Positions 13,571 to 25,290 of a DNA stretch of 64,000 nucleotides are shown in pieces. Every line of letters begins with the position of its first letter. Within the stretch, counting starts at the first letter, position 1. The DNA is from Ypsolopha sequella (Eukaryota > Arthropoda > Insecta > Lepidoptera > Ypsolophidae): the NCBI GenBank assembly GCA_934047225.1, contig OW203989.1:11569977-11633976 (forward strand), written 5' to 3'. Both the position numbers and the translations under genes were made by a program. The notes under the pieces were generated by a model, which was given only the letters and a program-made list of their open reading frames with translations, did not search any database and was not told the DNA's origin.

Positions 13571-15606
13571 ATTTTATACATTTACTTACACTGTGCGCTA
13601 AGTGATAAAAGGATGAAATGTCCACAATGTTAATATTAAAATGTGGATGGAAGCCAGGTTTGACCTTGTAGGTCAATTTGTCCGCTTATCCACTTTTTAT
13701 TATTTTCAAATCTACAACGACGATGACTGCTCTTTCCTTCCTGATAAGTTTTTTGCTCGATCACATAAATTTTCAGTTTTTTTTTTTACTTATGAAATGG
13801 TCACTACAAATCTTTTAAATACATGGAAGATAGATAGAACCCGGTATCGAGAGCAGTTTGTTTGTTGTTACCACGATGATGTCACTGGCATGGCATCAAC
13901 ATGGCATCATAAGTGGCCCGTTTTGGCATCTTTACGAGCGACTTCCCACAACATGGCATCAGTTCATTCACCGAACCAATGCTAATCTCACTGTCAACGT
14001 AGATGCCTCCACCTAATATGTATTCTTTAATTAACTGGAGATCTATAAGGTTAAATAATATTGGTTGGCGAGATTCAAAACATAGGAGCTAAGCGAAATT
14101 TGCAACTTTTTTTCACTTCCTCCCATACAAATTGCCTCAATCAGCTGACTGGTCCAGTATGGAAAGGTGAAAACAATTTTTAAGAATTTTCGACTATCCC
14201 AATAGAAAAAGTTGTTGATATGGACTTGGTCTACATATTATGTTTAAAATTTCGCCAACTAATTTAATTTAACCTTGAGTACAACCTACATCTTATTTTA
14301 GGTTTTAATTTTTTATTATTTTATTTTTATTTTAGACTACAAAGCATCTCTGAATTGCTACGACTTTATGTATTTACAGAAAATGAAAAGGTTTGAGTTA
14401 AGAATAATGTCAGTGTGAGCGAACGAAACAAGCCCTAATATTACATGAAACGGTCCTAAAGAACGAGAAAAATAGGTTTAAGTTTGATCTTTACTGTAAA
14501 TATTAATGCAAATCTAAAACAGAGAGCAATGGGCTAACAAATAACGTACTCGTAAGTGAAGTAACAAAAGCGTGTGCCAATAACCAAATGACTACTAATT
14601 TCAGGAAGCTACGGGTTTCCCAACATTGGACGTGATCCTCATTTAGGTTTCCATATAAGGAAGCCGTATGATAATTGTCCCTTCATTCAATTTGTTAGGC
14701 CTAGCTATGAATATCTATTAGGGTTCCTAAACAAAAGAAACTCAAGGTCGAGGTGAATTGACTGCTAAAGTCCTTGACCATTTTTAGAATGATTTCTTTG
14801 TGCAAGTTCTTTGATATTAATTTGTAGTATTTGAGTACAAAAAATATGCATTTATAACGGTTGATGTTTCAATTGTAAAAAGTCGTTCACACACAAAGCG
14901 ACTGTACGCGCAACTGTAATTATATATAAGCAATTTTACCAAATCTACGCATATTCAAGCCAATTTGGTTTTATTATTTTGTATAGGATTTGAAATACTT
15001 GTAAGAAAAGTTTAATCGAGGTGATCATAGTAAGTACTATATTATATACACTTCTACACAGCTTCTCGTGCTTTTCTCGATTTACAAAAGTTAAGCTTAA
15101 AGGTTTAGGATATTACAATAGTACACCTTGCATTTACTAAGATCCCATTGGAAAAAAATAATATCTGTATTTAATCAACAAAATTAGTGTCTTCCCTCCC
15201 CATCGTGCCATCGCGTTCACACTTCACTAGTTGTACCACTTTCTCTCTATTACAAACAAATCCTGGAAAGGCAGGTGCGTGTGAACGTGCCGACCGTGAA
15301 ATTATACTAAATTCGCTTCAGTGTGGTCTCAGAAATAAAAACTTGGTTGTTTTGACCCCTACCCGATTTACCCCCGCACCCGATTCGCCACGGTGCCCTC
15401 TCATCATCATCATTGGCCCTCGTGATCTCAAGAAACATTAGACCTGGAGGGTTGACGGGGTACACTTTTTGTGCGACCTCCCAAAATACAAAATAATATA
15501 TTTCTTGATAATATCATGACTCATGCATGACTGATGAATGATTGTGAAGCTACTGATAAGTTTATAATTATTGAAATTAAAAATACTTTTCTTTTCCTGC
15601 TTAACT
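13571..15606. other. Non-coding stretch, no gene recognised
   Basis: AT-rich with scattered short open frames, the longest 114 codons at 13641-13985 with a poly-Phe run and no recognised motif. A short triplication of GGCATCA lies near 13890-13960. Nothing supports a gene. Confidence 0.45.
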
Positions 15607-15785
15607 CTTAAGAGCGGTTTCGCAGCCTGAGTGTGAAAAATCCGCCTTTTTCTAATTAATCGAAACAGAACACTTACATTCAAAATTCACTCAATAGCTA
15701 TTCAAGAAAACCTTATTACCTATGTATTGAGTATGTTGCCATCGCAGTTTCCATTGGTATCTGTAAATTAGAATTTGAAAATATT
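15607..15785 (+). mobile_element. MITE family B, half copy
   Basis: It starts CTTAAGAGCGGTTTCGCAGC, then CGAAACAGAACACTTA, then TTACCTATGTATTG and GTATGTTGCCATCGCA. This corresponds to the left half of the palindrome at 56338-56706. Confidence 0.7.
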
Positions 15786-16429
15786 TTATATTAAATATTT
15801 TTGAAATTCCGAAATTCGGCAGGGTGTATTCGTGTTACGCGTAGATACGTTTATTTTTCAATGGTTTATTTATATGAATGTTGACTGGAGATATTGTACC
15901 TCCTTAATTTGTGTAAGTAAACACAATCTGTTTGTTATTGCTTGTATCCTGAATTCAGCAGTTATTCACAAATTAATAACCTGCTTACATCGCAGGCTTT
16001 CAAATCTAGTTTTAAACTTTTTATTAGATTAATTTACATAGAATAGAATTCTTCACAACTGATATCTTTATTTAGTGGAGTAATAAAATAATACATAACG
16101 CTATTACATCTTAATGATAAAATCGACGAAAGCAAAAATTTCAAATTGCAGGAACGGTCATTGTAACATAACTCGGTGACCATTGTCCCTTGAAAGACAA
16201 TAGGTGATCCATAGAAATTTATGTCATGATCAATGTCAGTATGTGCTCGTTATCATGTTTTTGGCACAAGAGTATTTCAAACATCAGAAACATGCACGAT
16301 CACTGAATGGAAATAAATCGCAAAAATGCGTGCAGTCTTAAAAAACGCCAACGCTGAAACCCTTTATGAGATTCCTCTCAACCCCGATGTTTTTGTTTGA
16401 AAAAGAGATCAGTACATTTCATCAGATCA

Positions 16430-16830
16430 GGCAGGATCGAGGATCAAAGCCGGCGCGCGTCGACCGAGGCGCCAAGATCGCAACGATATCGCCGCTAGAA
16501 CAGTAATCGTCAATAAAATCTCAATTTAGATGGCACCGATACTGCGTGAATTACGGACGGACACTCGGCCCTCTCCGGACAGAACACGAAAACCTACTCG
16601 AGGATGGAATGCGCCCGCGCCTCGACCCGCCTGACGAATGGACACCGGCCACAAAAATCACTGAAATATTGGAACGATCCTTTTTAATTCTGAAGGATGG
16701 TCCGGTTAACCCTTCGATAGCATGCCGGAGGGCCACGCGGCGTCATCGGAAGCACCGTGTGACGTCGCCTCGCCTCGAATTAATGAAGGCTTGACGCCTC
16801 GCCGACAGTCGGCACGCCTACGCCTATTTT
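16430..16830. other. GC-rich unique island, function unknown
   Basis: About 400 bp of GC-rich, non-repetitive sequence stands alone in AT-rich DNA. It supports overlapping frames on both strands (16546-16794 +, 82 codons; 16551-16736 -). The + frame follows an AATTTAG that could act as an acceptor. No domain is recognisable and neither frame is favoured. It could be a regulatory element or an unrecognised exon. Confidence 0.3.
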
Positions 16831-18989
16831 GAATGAACCTTTTTGTCTTTTTGGCCCCCACCCTGCTCCGGTCACAGATAAGAAGGACATCGCAGTGGGC
16901 ATTTAAAAATAAATTTGTCGAAAGTGATAAATGATGGATATAACTTTTATTATTTCAAATTAAATTAACGACGGGACCCGTCTACCTTTTCTCACATTAG
17001 AGGGATCTTATCTCGAATGATTGCTTCCATTACCTTTGAGAATGGACACGTTGTTTTGTGGACGGGTGGAGATAAAGAAATTATTCCGTAAAGCAATTAA
17101 TTTTGATTGAGGTGTATTTATTTGATTAAGTAATTGTTTCTGTTCCCATTGGTCGCTCTGAGACCAGCGCAGCGTGAAGAGAATTGATTCTACTGTAGCC
17201 ACGTCTGAGTGTAGCGCCTTATAATATGTTATAGCGTTGCGTGCGTGTCAGCTCACATTATACGAAACGTTCGAGTGTGGTAAATGGGTCTGGTAAATCT
17301 TCAAACGGTTCCACATTATTGTCGTTCTCCCCTAAAACAACATTAAGTTCCAAACAATGGTTGTTTTACAATCAAAGGCTATAATTAAATACCATTCGTG
17401 TTCGGAATGACATATTAATTCAGGTAGATTGTTTGGCGTGTGGCTTCCCACCGAGCTTTAATACATTTTCCATGTTCTAGTTAGCGCCCCATAAATTGAT
17501 TAAGGGGCTGCGCGCGCGGCGTCATCGCTCTATAGTTTTTATGGTCCCAGACAGGCTGTCATCCAAGCAATATTTCGGAACTCTTCATCATCGTAGACCC
17601 AAAAAAACTCGGATATTTCTTCGGTAGACGAAAAAATCTCGGATTTGATGTAAGATTTCTATATAAAAAATAAAAATAATTTAGAGAGGCTACGCTACGA
17701 ATACATAATATATGTGGCGGAGTACATCATTAAATACAGTAAAAAAATTACTACATGAAAGTATTATGCCATTTCGGACAATAGACATGACGTCGCAAGA
17801 CTTAAGCTATTACTGCTTTTAATTCTTGTAATAGTTTTTCCGATTACATCTACGTAATGGAGTGAACTAATTTCCTATCAGGAAATTGCCTTCAAAGCAC
17901 AGCGATTTCCCTAAAAGGTTCTGGTAGTCATAGCTGAAACATCCATCATTTTTCTTTATGTCGATAGAAAAATCGTATTTTCATAACAAAACAAAGTAAA
18001 TATTTCGAAGTGAACGGCAAAATCGGGAAATGACTATGCATATTTGGGGCAGAGTTGCTCTTTGAATGATGGATGTAGTCAGTTCCGGGCAGCTTATTTT
18101 GCACTCCATTTGATTTACATGTTGCTCTTGTTTGTTCGTAATAAATACAAGTTTAAATTTATGTAATTTATGAAACCATTATTACCTTATCTGATTGGAA
18201 ACCCTTGCTCTTTTTGAAACTCTTTGACTGCCATTTTAACCACTTGATTAGGCCAAAGAGAGTATAAAACATGCATGGAATCCATATCAAAATGGTGCCT
18301 CATATGTGACAAAATAAATAACAATTTGGCTCAACCCGTTTAAATAGGGTTCGGTCTTTAGGATTACTTGAAGAGATGGGATACGTATGGCTCAAAGTAT
18401 ATTATCGTAAATTAACGATTTTTTTCTCAAGATCAATACTTACGATTATGTGCTATCGTGATCAAGAAAGAGATTGCACAAAATTTCACCAATTAATTAT
18501 TTATTGGTCATTATATAGATAATTTTTATACTTGATGCTGCTTTTCAACGTCGAATGTATGTACCTATAGATCACAATGAAGATGGTTTATATTTCTTTG
18601 CCTGTTCACTGAAGTATGCCAAATCATTAATTATGCGTCGGTAAAAACGAGTATTTGTCTTAATCTTAAATTACTTAATGTCTGAATTACTCTGTTTTTA
18701 GCAGACTGAAGTAAAAAATAAAAATATATTACTTGTTTGAATAATCCGCACGACTTCAGAGGTAGAGAGAGGACCAAAAGACGATTTATTTTTCAAAATA
18801 TCCCAACTCTGATTACCATAAGAATGCTCCATACAGACACCCACGTCCACTCGCGACTCGTGATACTGCGCGTTGTCTCCACCAAGGAGGTTTTAATTTT
18901 GATTTACGATATGTTATTCATATTACAAGTATGAATACCTACTCTTCAATGTGTACCGAAATCACCCCGAGACTTTAAAATTGTCACTT
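16831..18989. other. Non-coding stretch, no gene recognised
   Basis: AT-rich; a short GC-richer patch at 17490-17560 (GCGCGCGGCGTCATCGC). No domain-bearing frame or recognisable repeat ends. Confidence 0.4.
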
Positions 18990-19330
18990 TCATGATATAG
19001 GTAGACTTGTTTTGTATTTTAAAATATTTTCCAGTACAAATGCTCGTCAAGACTTATTTTATATGCATCAAAACTGTTCTCTGTTTTTATATGCATCAAT
19101 TTTACCGCTCCCGAGTTTTTTTTTTGTTTTATTTATTTACTGGAAGTTGGCAACCTGTCCTTGTGTACCATACTTGTACCAAAGACAATATAATCACTGA
19201 CTTGTACCATCTCAGACCAATAATTATTGGTCTGAGTGTACCATATATAATTTTTTTTTTCACTGTTGAACGGCTCTGGATAGTCGGTCCTTTTGAGCTA
19301 GTCATAATTTTAAGTTCATAACACTTTAAA
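18990..19330 (+). repeat. Interspersed repeat, family C copy 1
   Basis: It shares AATATTTTCCA, GTGCTCGT-like, TTTATATGCATCAAAAC, AACGGCTCTGGATA and GTCCTTTTGAGC blocks, in order, with 42670-42925. The open frames here are Phe-rich and non-coding. Confidence 0.7.
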
Positions 19331-19688
19331 TTCACATTGAATTTTAAAGGGAAAATATTGTAGTTTTGATTTATTTACAAAACGGAAATTCGGGTCACTT
19401 AAAAGATCGTCTAAGGGGTGAAAGTCATTTTCTATTATCACAGTCACTGCTCAGAGGTTATAATATAGTTCTTTGTTTCGCACACAAACAAATTTCGGAA
19501 CGCATCCCCCCGCATGTAGCACGAGCCACAGTTCTATGTCATGTTTTGGAACGTATTTTTTTTTTTTTCGTACACAGAAAGAAAAAGAAAGCGCGCCTAA
19601 ACTTGATATCTGAGATTTGGTTTGGAGTATTTTTTGTTTGTTTGTTTCCTTAGAATATCTGGAACTTAATTGATACATCATTGGACTT

Positions 19689-20110
19689 AAGGTGATATAC
19701 CGTGCTAGCAAAGGTCCCCGTTACTCCAGGCAGAAAGACCCGCAGTGCGAAAGGGACGGAATCGGGCAAAATTGTCAAAAAGTCGGTTTTAAATTAATGC
19801 AAAATTAACTAAAATAGCTACAAAAAATTCCATAACCAGTAATTTAGGTGTAGTTAAAACCCATCTAAATAAATATTGTTCAAGTCTGTATGCTATCCTT
19901 ATTTGTCAGAATATCAAAAAAAGTGTAAATTTAGACCTGATTTCAATAATTATTTCTATCGAATGAAATTTCTCCTATCGCGTTTCTGATAGACCAAAAT
20001 CTAATGAAAGGTCCCAAAATTGTTATACTAATTTATTTTACTTGGAACTTCATTAAAAGAGCAGATAAATAACTTCAAAAAGTGTCAATTTTCACGGTAT
20101 AGCCCCTTAA
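19689..20110 (+). repeat. Interspersed repeat, family D copy 1
   Basis: The segment from GGTGATATACCGTGCTAGCA to CACGGTATAGCCCCTTAA is repeated in the opposite orientation at 51946-52358 with few differences. GGTATAT and ATACCGTG-like ends hint at short inverted termini. Confidence 0.85.
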
Positions 20111-20401
20111 CCCCGCTAGGTATACTTGTAGAAGTCATAATTGGAAAAATTGTCTATAGTAGAAATAATAAATATAACGATACCACACACACACTTCGAA
20201 ATCGGTTCAAGCGTTAAGTAGTTATAGTGGAATTAAGAAAAATACCCACATGAACCCTGAACACATAAAAGTGCCTCAACATTTTCGGAAAGCTTTCTTT
20301 TGGCATACTTCCCTGAACTGGCAAAGAAATATAAACTATCTTCATTTTGATCAATAGGTACATACTCATTCGACGTTGAAGAGCAGCATCAAGTATAACA
20401 A

Positions 20402-20596
20402 TTATGATTTATATAAAAACGGCTCACCTCAATACGTGTTATGATCGGGAAAGCCGACCAGTTTCAGCAGATTTAGACTGCCTTCATCTGGGCGAGTAAA
20501 GATGCCCAGATGAAGGCAGTCTAAATCTGCTGAAACTGGTCGGCTTTCCCGATCATAACACGTATTGAGGTGAGCCGTTTTTATATAAATCATGAA
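20402..20596. repeat. Near-perfect hairpin palindrome, about 90-bp arms
   Basis: The arm from ATGATTTATATAAAAACGGC to ATGAAGGCAGTCTAAATCTG is matched base for base by the complement on the right. The spacer of a dozen or so bases lies near 20498-20510. No open frame of note. Confidence 0.95.
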
Positions 20597-20987
20597 TTAT
20601 CCTCAAGTCTCATTTAATTCTATATAACAATTATATTAATATAGACATTTTAACTTTAATAATAATTACTTTTTCTTTAATTATGTATCTTTTATTTACT
20701 CACACTATGCATTGAAAACGTAGTAATACACGTGGGTAAGGTAATCAGACGATTCGAGTAAGTTCTTGCCTCCTTGTAGCACTTATAGCATAAACTACTA
20801 TTGTCGAAAAAAGGGTAATATTAAAAAGATTTTATTGTAAAAGGTGTGCAGTAAAACTAAAAAAAATGTAAAATTAAATATTATTTTATGGTGGCCGGCC
20901 ACTGTCTTACAATAAATAAATTTTTACTGATAAATTTTAAGTCTCCCGCATTTTTGACGATATTTTAAATGCATAAAGAAATAAAAT

Positions 20988-21393
20988 TAAGGGGCTGCAC
21001 AGTGCTAAAATTCAGTCCTGCTCTAACACTTTTGTTTTTTAACTGTCTATCCTGCTCTAATCAGATGCCGCGCACGCAAAACTTCTGTTATTTGAAATCT
21101 CGGCTAATTTCTTTATTCAATAAAGGTGCTTTTTCCTAGTAAGTATGTGTGTGTGTTTGTTTCACTCAATCGGTTTTGAAATATTGAAGCTGAATCGCTT
21201 TTTTAGTGAAATTCATGCTTTATTATAAGTATTATAATTAAAAGAAGATTGAAAGTATGTTTATTTATAAAGTTTAATTAATAAATTGCATTGAGTCAAA
21301 AAACACGCCATATTTTTTTCAAATTTTTACCATCTAAGTTGACAGAACTGAATTTAATGCAAAACTGATGTTTAGCAATGTGAAGCCCCTTAA
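20988..21393. mobile_element. MITE family E copy 1
   Basis: It begins TTAAGGGGCTGCACAGTGCT and ends AGCAATGTGAAGCCCCTTAA, an inverted match. Inside are GCAGTCCTGCTCTAACAC-like and GCCGCGCACGCAAAAC blocks shared with 28063-28697. Confidence 0.8.
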
Positions 21394-21673
21394 ATGAACA
21401 TGTGAAGTTTAACGCTTCTTTGATTCTAATCATTTAAGTGTATTGCAATGTTTTAAGGTGGTCCACCACGCCAATGTGAACAAAACGTATTGGTGTCCTA
21501 ATGAAACCTGACCCGCATAACTCAATCTAATTAATAAAGGCAAAGAAGTTCCCACTAAATTCAAAATCGCCATTAGGATGACATAAGCGGTCCTACTTAG
21601 GATCTTTATGCAAATATTCGGAAAATGTCTCGGACCAAATATAATTAATTAGTCTTACGTGTATTTGAGACGG

Positions 21674-22465
21674 TTTTATAATGATGAATGTGGAACACTC
21701 AATAATTTTTTGTTAATTTTTGGTATCGATGTTTGTTATCAGTTTTTTATGATCACATAATCATAACAAATCTAATAATATGTTGTACTTTTCCTCTGTA
21801 TAAATTTATAATGATGAATGTGGAACACTTTCAATTATTTTTTGTTTATTTTTGGTTTAGTTGTTAATCATCAGTTTTTTATGATCACATAATCATAACA
21901 AATCTAATAATATGTTGTACTTTTCCTCTGTATAAATTTATAATGATGAATGTGGAACACTTTCAATTATTTTTTGTTTATTTTTGGTTTAGTTGTTAAT
22001 CATCAGTTTTTTATGATCACATAATTATAACAAATCTAATAATATGTTGTACTTTTCCTCTCTATAAATTTATAATGATGAATGTGGAACACTTTCAATT
22101 ATTTTTTTGTTTATTTTTGGTTTAGATGTTAATTATCAGTTTTTTATGATCACATAATTATAACAAATCTAATAATATGTTGTACTTCTCCTCTCTATAA
22201 ATTTATAATGATGAATGTGGAACACTTTCAATTATTTTTTTGTTTATTTTTGGTTTAGATGTTAATTATCAGTTTTTTATGATCACATAATTATAACAAA
22301 TCTGAAAATATGTTGTACTTCTCCTCTCTATAAATTTATAATGATGAATGTGGAACACTTTCAATTATTTTTTGTTTATTTTTGGTATCGATGTTAATTA
22401 TCAGTTTTTTATGATCACATAGTTATAACAAACCTAATAACATGTACCTTTCCTCTCTTTATTTT
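21674..22465. repeat. Tandem repeat, six copies of a 130-133-bp unit
   Basis: Each unit starts TATAATGATGAATGTGGAAC and contains CAGTTTTTTATGATCACATA and AATATGTTGTACTT. Unit starts are at about 21677, 21807, 21939, 22071, 22204 and 22337. Outer units are most diverged; the middle ones are nearly identical. No spacers, so it is not a CRISPR array. Confidence 0.95.
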
Positions 22466-22529
22466 TTTAAATACCAGTAACTAGAACTTATTTCGTAATA
22501 TGTGTGACATATGTATAGTTAGGACATGA

Positions 22530-22775
22530 ATCCCCGAGGGAGTGTCAGAGGTGTTCCCGAGTGTGAACTGTGAAATGCAAGTCACAGTCCACACTTGGTA
22601 CACCCGCTTTTCACTGACGATTATTACGTACAAAACGGCTTCAGCCCAAACTTCGGGCACTCCAAAGCACGCAGCAGACCGGACACATTCATGTGCACCG
22701 CGGGGTTAAATTTGAACCCACAACCTCTTGGTTAGCATCAGGCGAACGCTCCACCATTCGGCCACTAAGGGTATC
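22530..22775 (-). mobile_element. tRNA-related SINE copy 1
   Basis: On the minus strand, a GGCCGAATGGTGGAGCG stretch resembles a tRNA A box and GTGGGTTCAAATTTAACC a B box. The body (GCACATGAATGTGTCC, GCGGGTGTACC, GTGGACTGTGACTTGC) is shared with the two copies below. Confidence 0.7.
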
Positions 22776-22779
22776 AAAT

Positions 22780-25224
22780 AGTAAAGGACCCATTTAATCT
22801 TACTTTAAAATTAATTGAAAAAACAATAAAAAAATGTAAAGCACTACAAAAAATTAACACAGCTATAAATAAATATTACGCCCTTCAAGGATAATACTTT
22901 CTACTACAAATGTTTGGGTTGTCGAAAAATAACCACGAAGGTTATGTATGGCGGTCGCTCCACTACGTTCCGAGACTCGTCATACCTTACCATCTAACGT
23001 AACCTAGCGTATCTCTTTTGTGCTGGTTTTCTATAAAACATATTTTATTATTTTATTAATTACATTATAGTGTAAAGTATACATTTTAAAGCTAAGCCTC
23101 TTGGGAACCATTGTTTTTATAGTTAATTTATATATATCCCAAATGGGAAAACCTTGGCTTTTAAGTAAAGGCCCAATTACTCATACTACCTGTTAAAGTT
23201 ATCTAAAGAAGCGTTAAATAAATAAATAAAACAATAAACGACGGTGCTCAATGTTAATACGCATTTAAGATAATATATTTTACCATCCGAAAATAAATGC
23301 CCACCTTAAAATCGTTAGCCTTATCGAGTTCCCAGAGCTGACAATAAGGACCAGATAAGAGCCTTGCTCCGTCGAAACTTGGGTTTAAAAAAGCAGAACG
23401 CGTGCGTTTGCGTTTGAAAACTGACCATTTTTGAGTGTTGAAGACTGGTTGGCTTTCGGATGCGCGCAATCGGCGTTGCATCTTAATTTAGTTGTCTTGT
23501 AAGATGGGACTTGGGTGGTGGAACCTAACGCAGTGCTGTAAGGGACCACGCCGCGCCTGAGTTCCAAGACACATTTATTGAACAATAAATTATTCTCAGG
23601 CTTTTAGATGGCTACACTTGTGTGTGGACTTAAATTGATATGTGGATGCGGGCGTTGTTAGCAGGTTTTAAAAACATTTAGTACCTAAAGCCAGTTTCCG
23701 AATCTCACTAAGCAATACTTAGACGACGAATCAGCCAATCACAGTGCTGCATTTCATAGAGGCAATGTGAATTTTATTCAAGTTACTGTCTCTACAAAAC
23801 GAAAAAAAAATGCGTGGTGCGAGAGGGGTGGGTGCAGAAGGAAAGAGAAAAGAGCATGTTTTTTTATTTACAAAAAATCGGTCAAGTTCGAGTCTGACTC
23901 GCGTACCTAGGGTTCCGTATTGTGGATGATAAATTTAATTTTGTCATTTTTTTTCGTGAATTTCTCAACAGCTTTATGTTTCCTGTAATCTTTACGTAAA
24001 CGCATATTACCATGATTTTTTTCATATTTTTCGGTCCACCAGTTTTGGAGATAAGTTTATATCCAGTTACTTCCAGGAAAACCAACTTAACGACCAGTAA
24101 AACCAGTCCACAGACTGCATACTAAAATAATGTTAATGCTTTCCCCTAGATAGCAAAAGTTTGTTTGAAGACCACTTAACTTATTATAAACTTATTTAAC
24201 AATTAATTATTATGTCTAGGAAAATTTATCCAAAACATTATTATTCCAAAAACAAAACTATATTATAGCCAAAATGCATATACCACTAATGTATTACAAA
24301 TACACAGAAAAAAGGCATCCCTATTTTATTTAGTACCGGTTTACTTGAAATTCTATGTGGAATCCGGGGCTAGGATATTACATGTCTAACTTGTGCAATA
24401 GATGATCTCTCTGACCAAATAAAAAATCAAGACATAGTTCAGTCCATGTAACAGGTGAAGCAGGCCAAAAGTGAGACAGTTTCGTGTTCATACAGTCTTG
24501 AAACTCACACATGCGCAATCTCAGTTTTTACTACGCGGCAACACTCTCTTTACTGGTCGCAAAATCTCGCTGCACGCGGGGTAATAAAAAGTCCGAGCTC
24601 AGTGAAGCATATTGCGCGCTCACTCTCTTTTGTGGGTCTTATGGCAACAAGTAGTGAAGCACAACGCGCGTATCGATATGCTATCGGTAAATGTTTACAA
24701 AATTAAAATCAAACAATAAGTCTTATTTTTTTATATGTGCATTTATTATAAATAAATTATTATATTTTATTGTATTTTATTGCATTAACCTAAAAATAAA
24801 AAATATATGATAAACAAAGACAAATAATTGATTGATTAATGATTGCTAATTATTAAATAATATTAATAGTCATCGTCATCGTAATTACCCTCATTATCAA
24901 ATAAATAATAAAAGTGACCGTTATCTCTTGATCGTCTTCTGATTGTTTTGAAGTGCATATGTACGTTACTCACTATTTTAGTTCTATCGATAGTTGCTCG
25001 ACGCAAGCACAACACTACGCCAAACGCATTTTATGACCTCGCGTGCAGCGAGATATTGCGACCAGTATAAACAAAAACTTTTCACTTTACAAAACCGGCC
25101 TCACTTCAATGTTGACAGCACTCCGTCTTGAATTTTTATATGGTCTGCGTAGTGCGTATATTCTAAGTCTGTGGGTCTGGGGATGATCTTGGTATGGCGA
25201 GTCTGTAACTATGCTATTACTCAC
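22780..25224. other. Probable rhomboid-like intron or flank, no exon recognised
   Basis: AT-rich with a 'gtcaagttcgagtctgactcgcg...gggttccgta' repeat at 23880-24115. A minus frame at 23254-23585 reads through RKRTRSAFLNPSFDG but lacks a fitting acceptor for the next rhomboid-like exon. A CA-like coding frame at 24455-24706 is overlapped by repeats (AATCTCGCTGCACGCGGG recurs inverted at 25030-25060). Confidence 0.4.
23880..24085 (-). repeat. Interspersed 'gtcaagtgcgagtcgg...gggttccgta' repeat
   Basis: Opens GGTCAAGTTCGAGTCTGACT, then AGGGTTCCGTATTG, and ends CCACCAGTTTTGGAGATAAG. The same head-to-tail order occurs at 48070-48450. Confidence 0.7.
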
Positions 25225-25290
25225 CACATTAACAAATTCCTGGAAAGTAATGGCGTCGCTCGTCGCACTGTGTGCTTTGTCCAGAAGGAT
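25225..25290 (-). CDS. Rhomboid-like gene, second EF-hand exon (residues 132-153)
   Basis: The acceptor catatttttcag precedes ILLDKAHSATSDAITFQEFV and then NV, with the donor GTGAGTAAT at 25224. Length is 66 nt, phase 0. ITFQEF is the exiting part of an EF-hand; the loop has H, A and S where calcium ligands are expected. It joins the previous exon as HKRE-ILLDKA, as in rhomboid-related EF-hand pairs. The following exon, expected to carry a basic linker before the first membrane helix, was not found to the left. Confidence 0.82.

Noticed and set aside
23254..23585. Next exon of the rhomboid-like gene (KRKRTRSAF resembles a basic linker)
   Set aside because: A candidate acceptor before it opens a different frame that soon stops, and the rest does not resemble the family.
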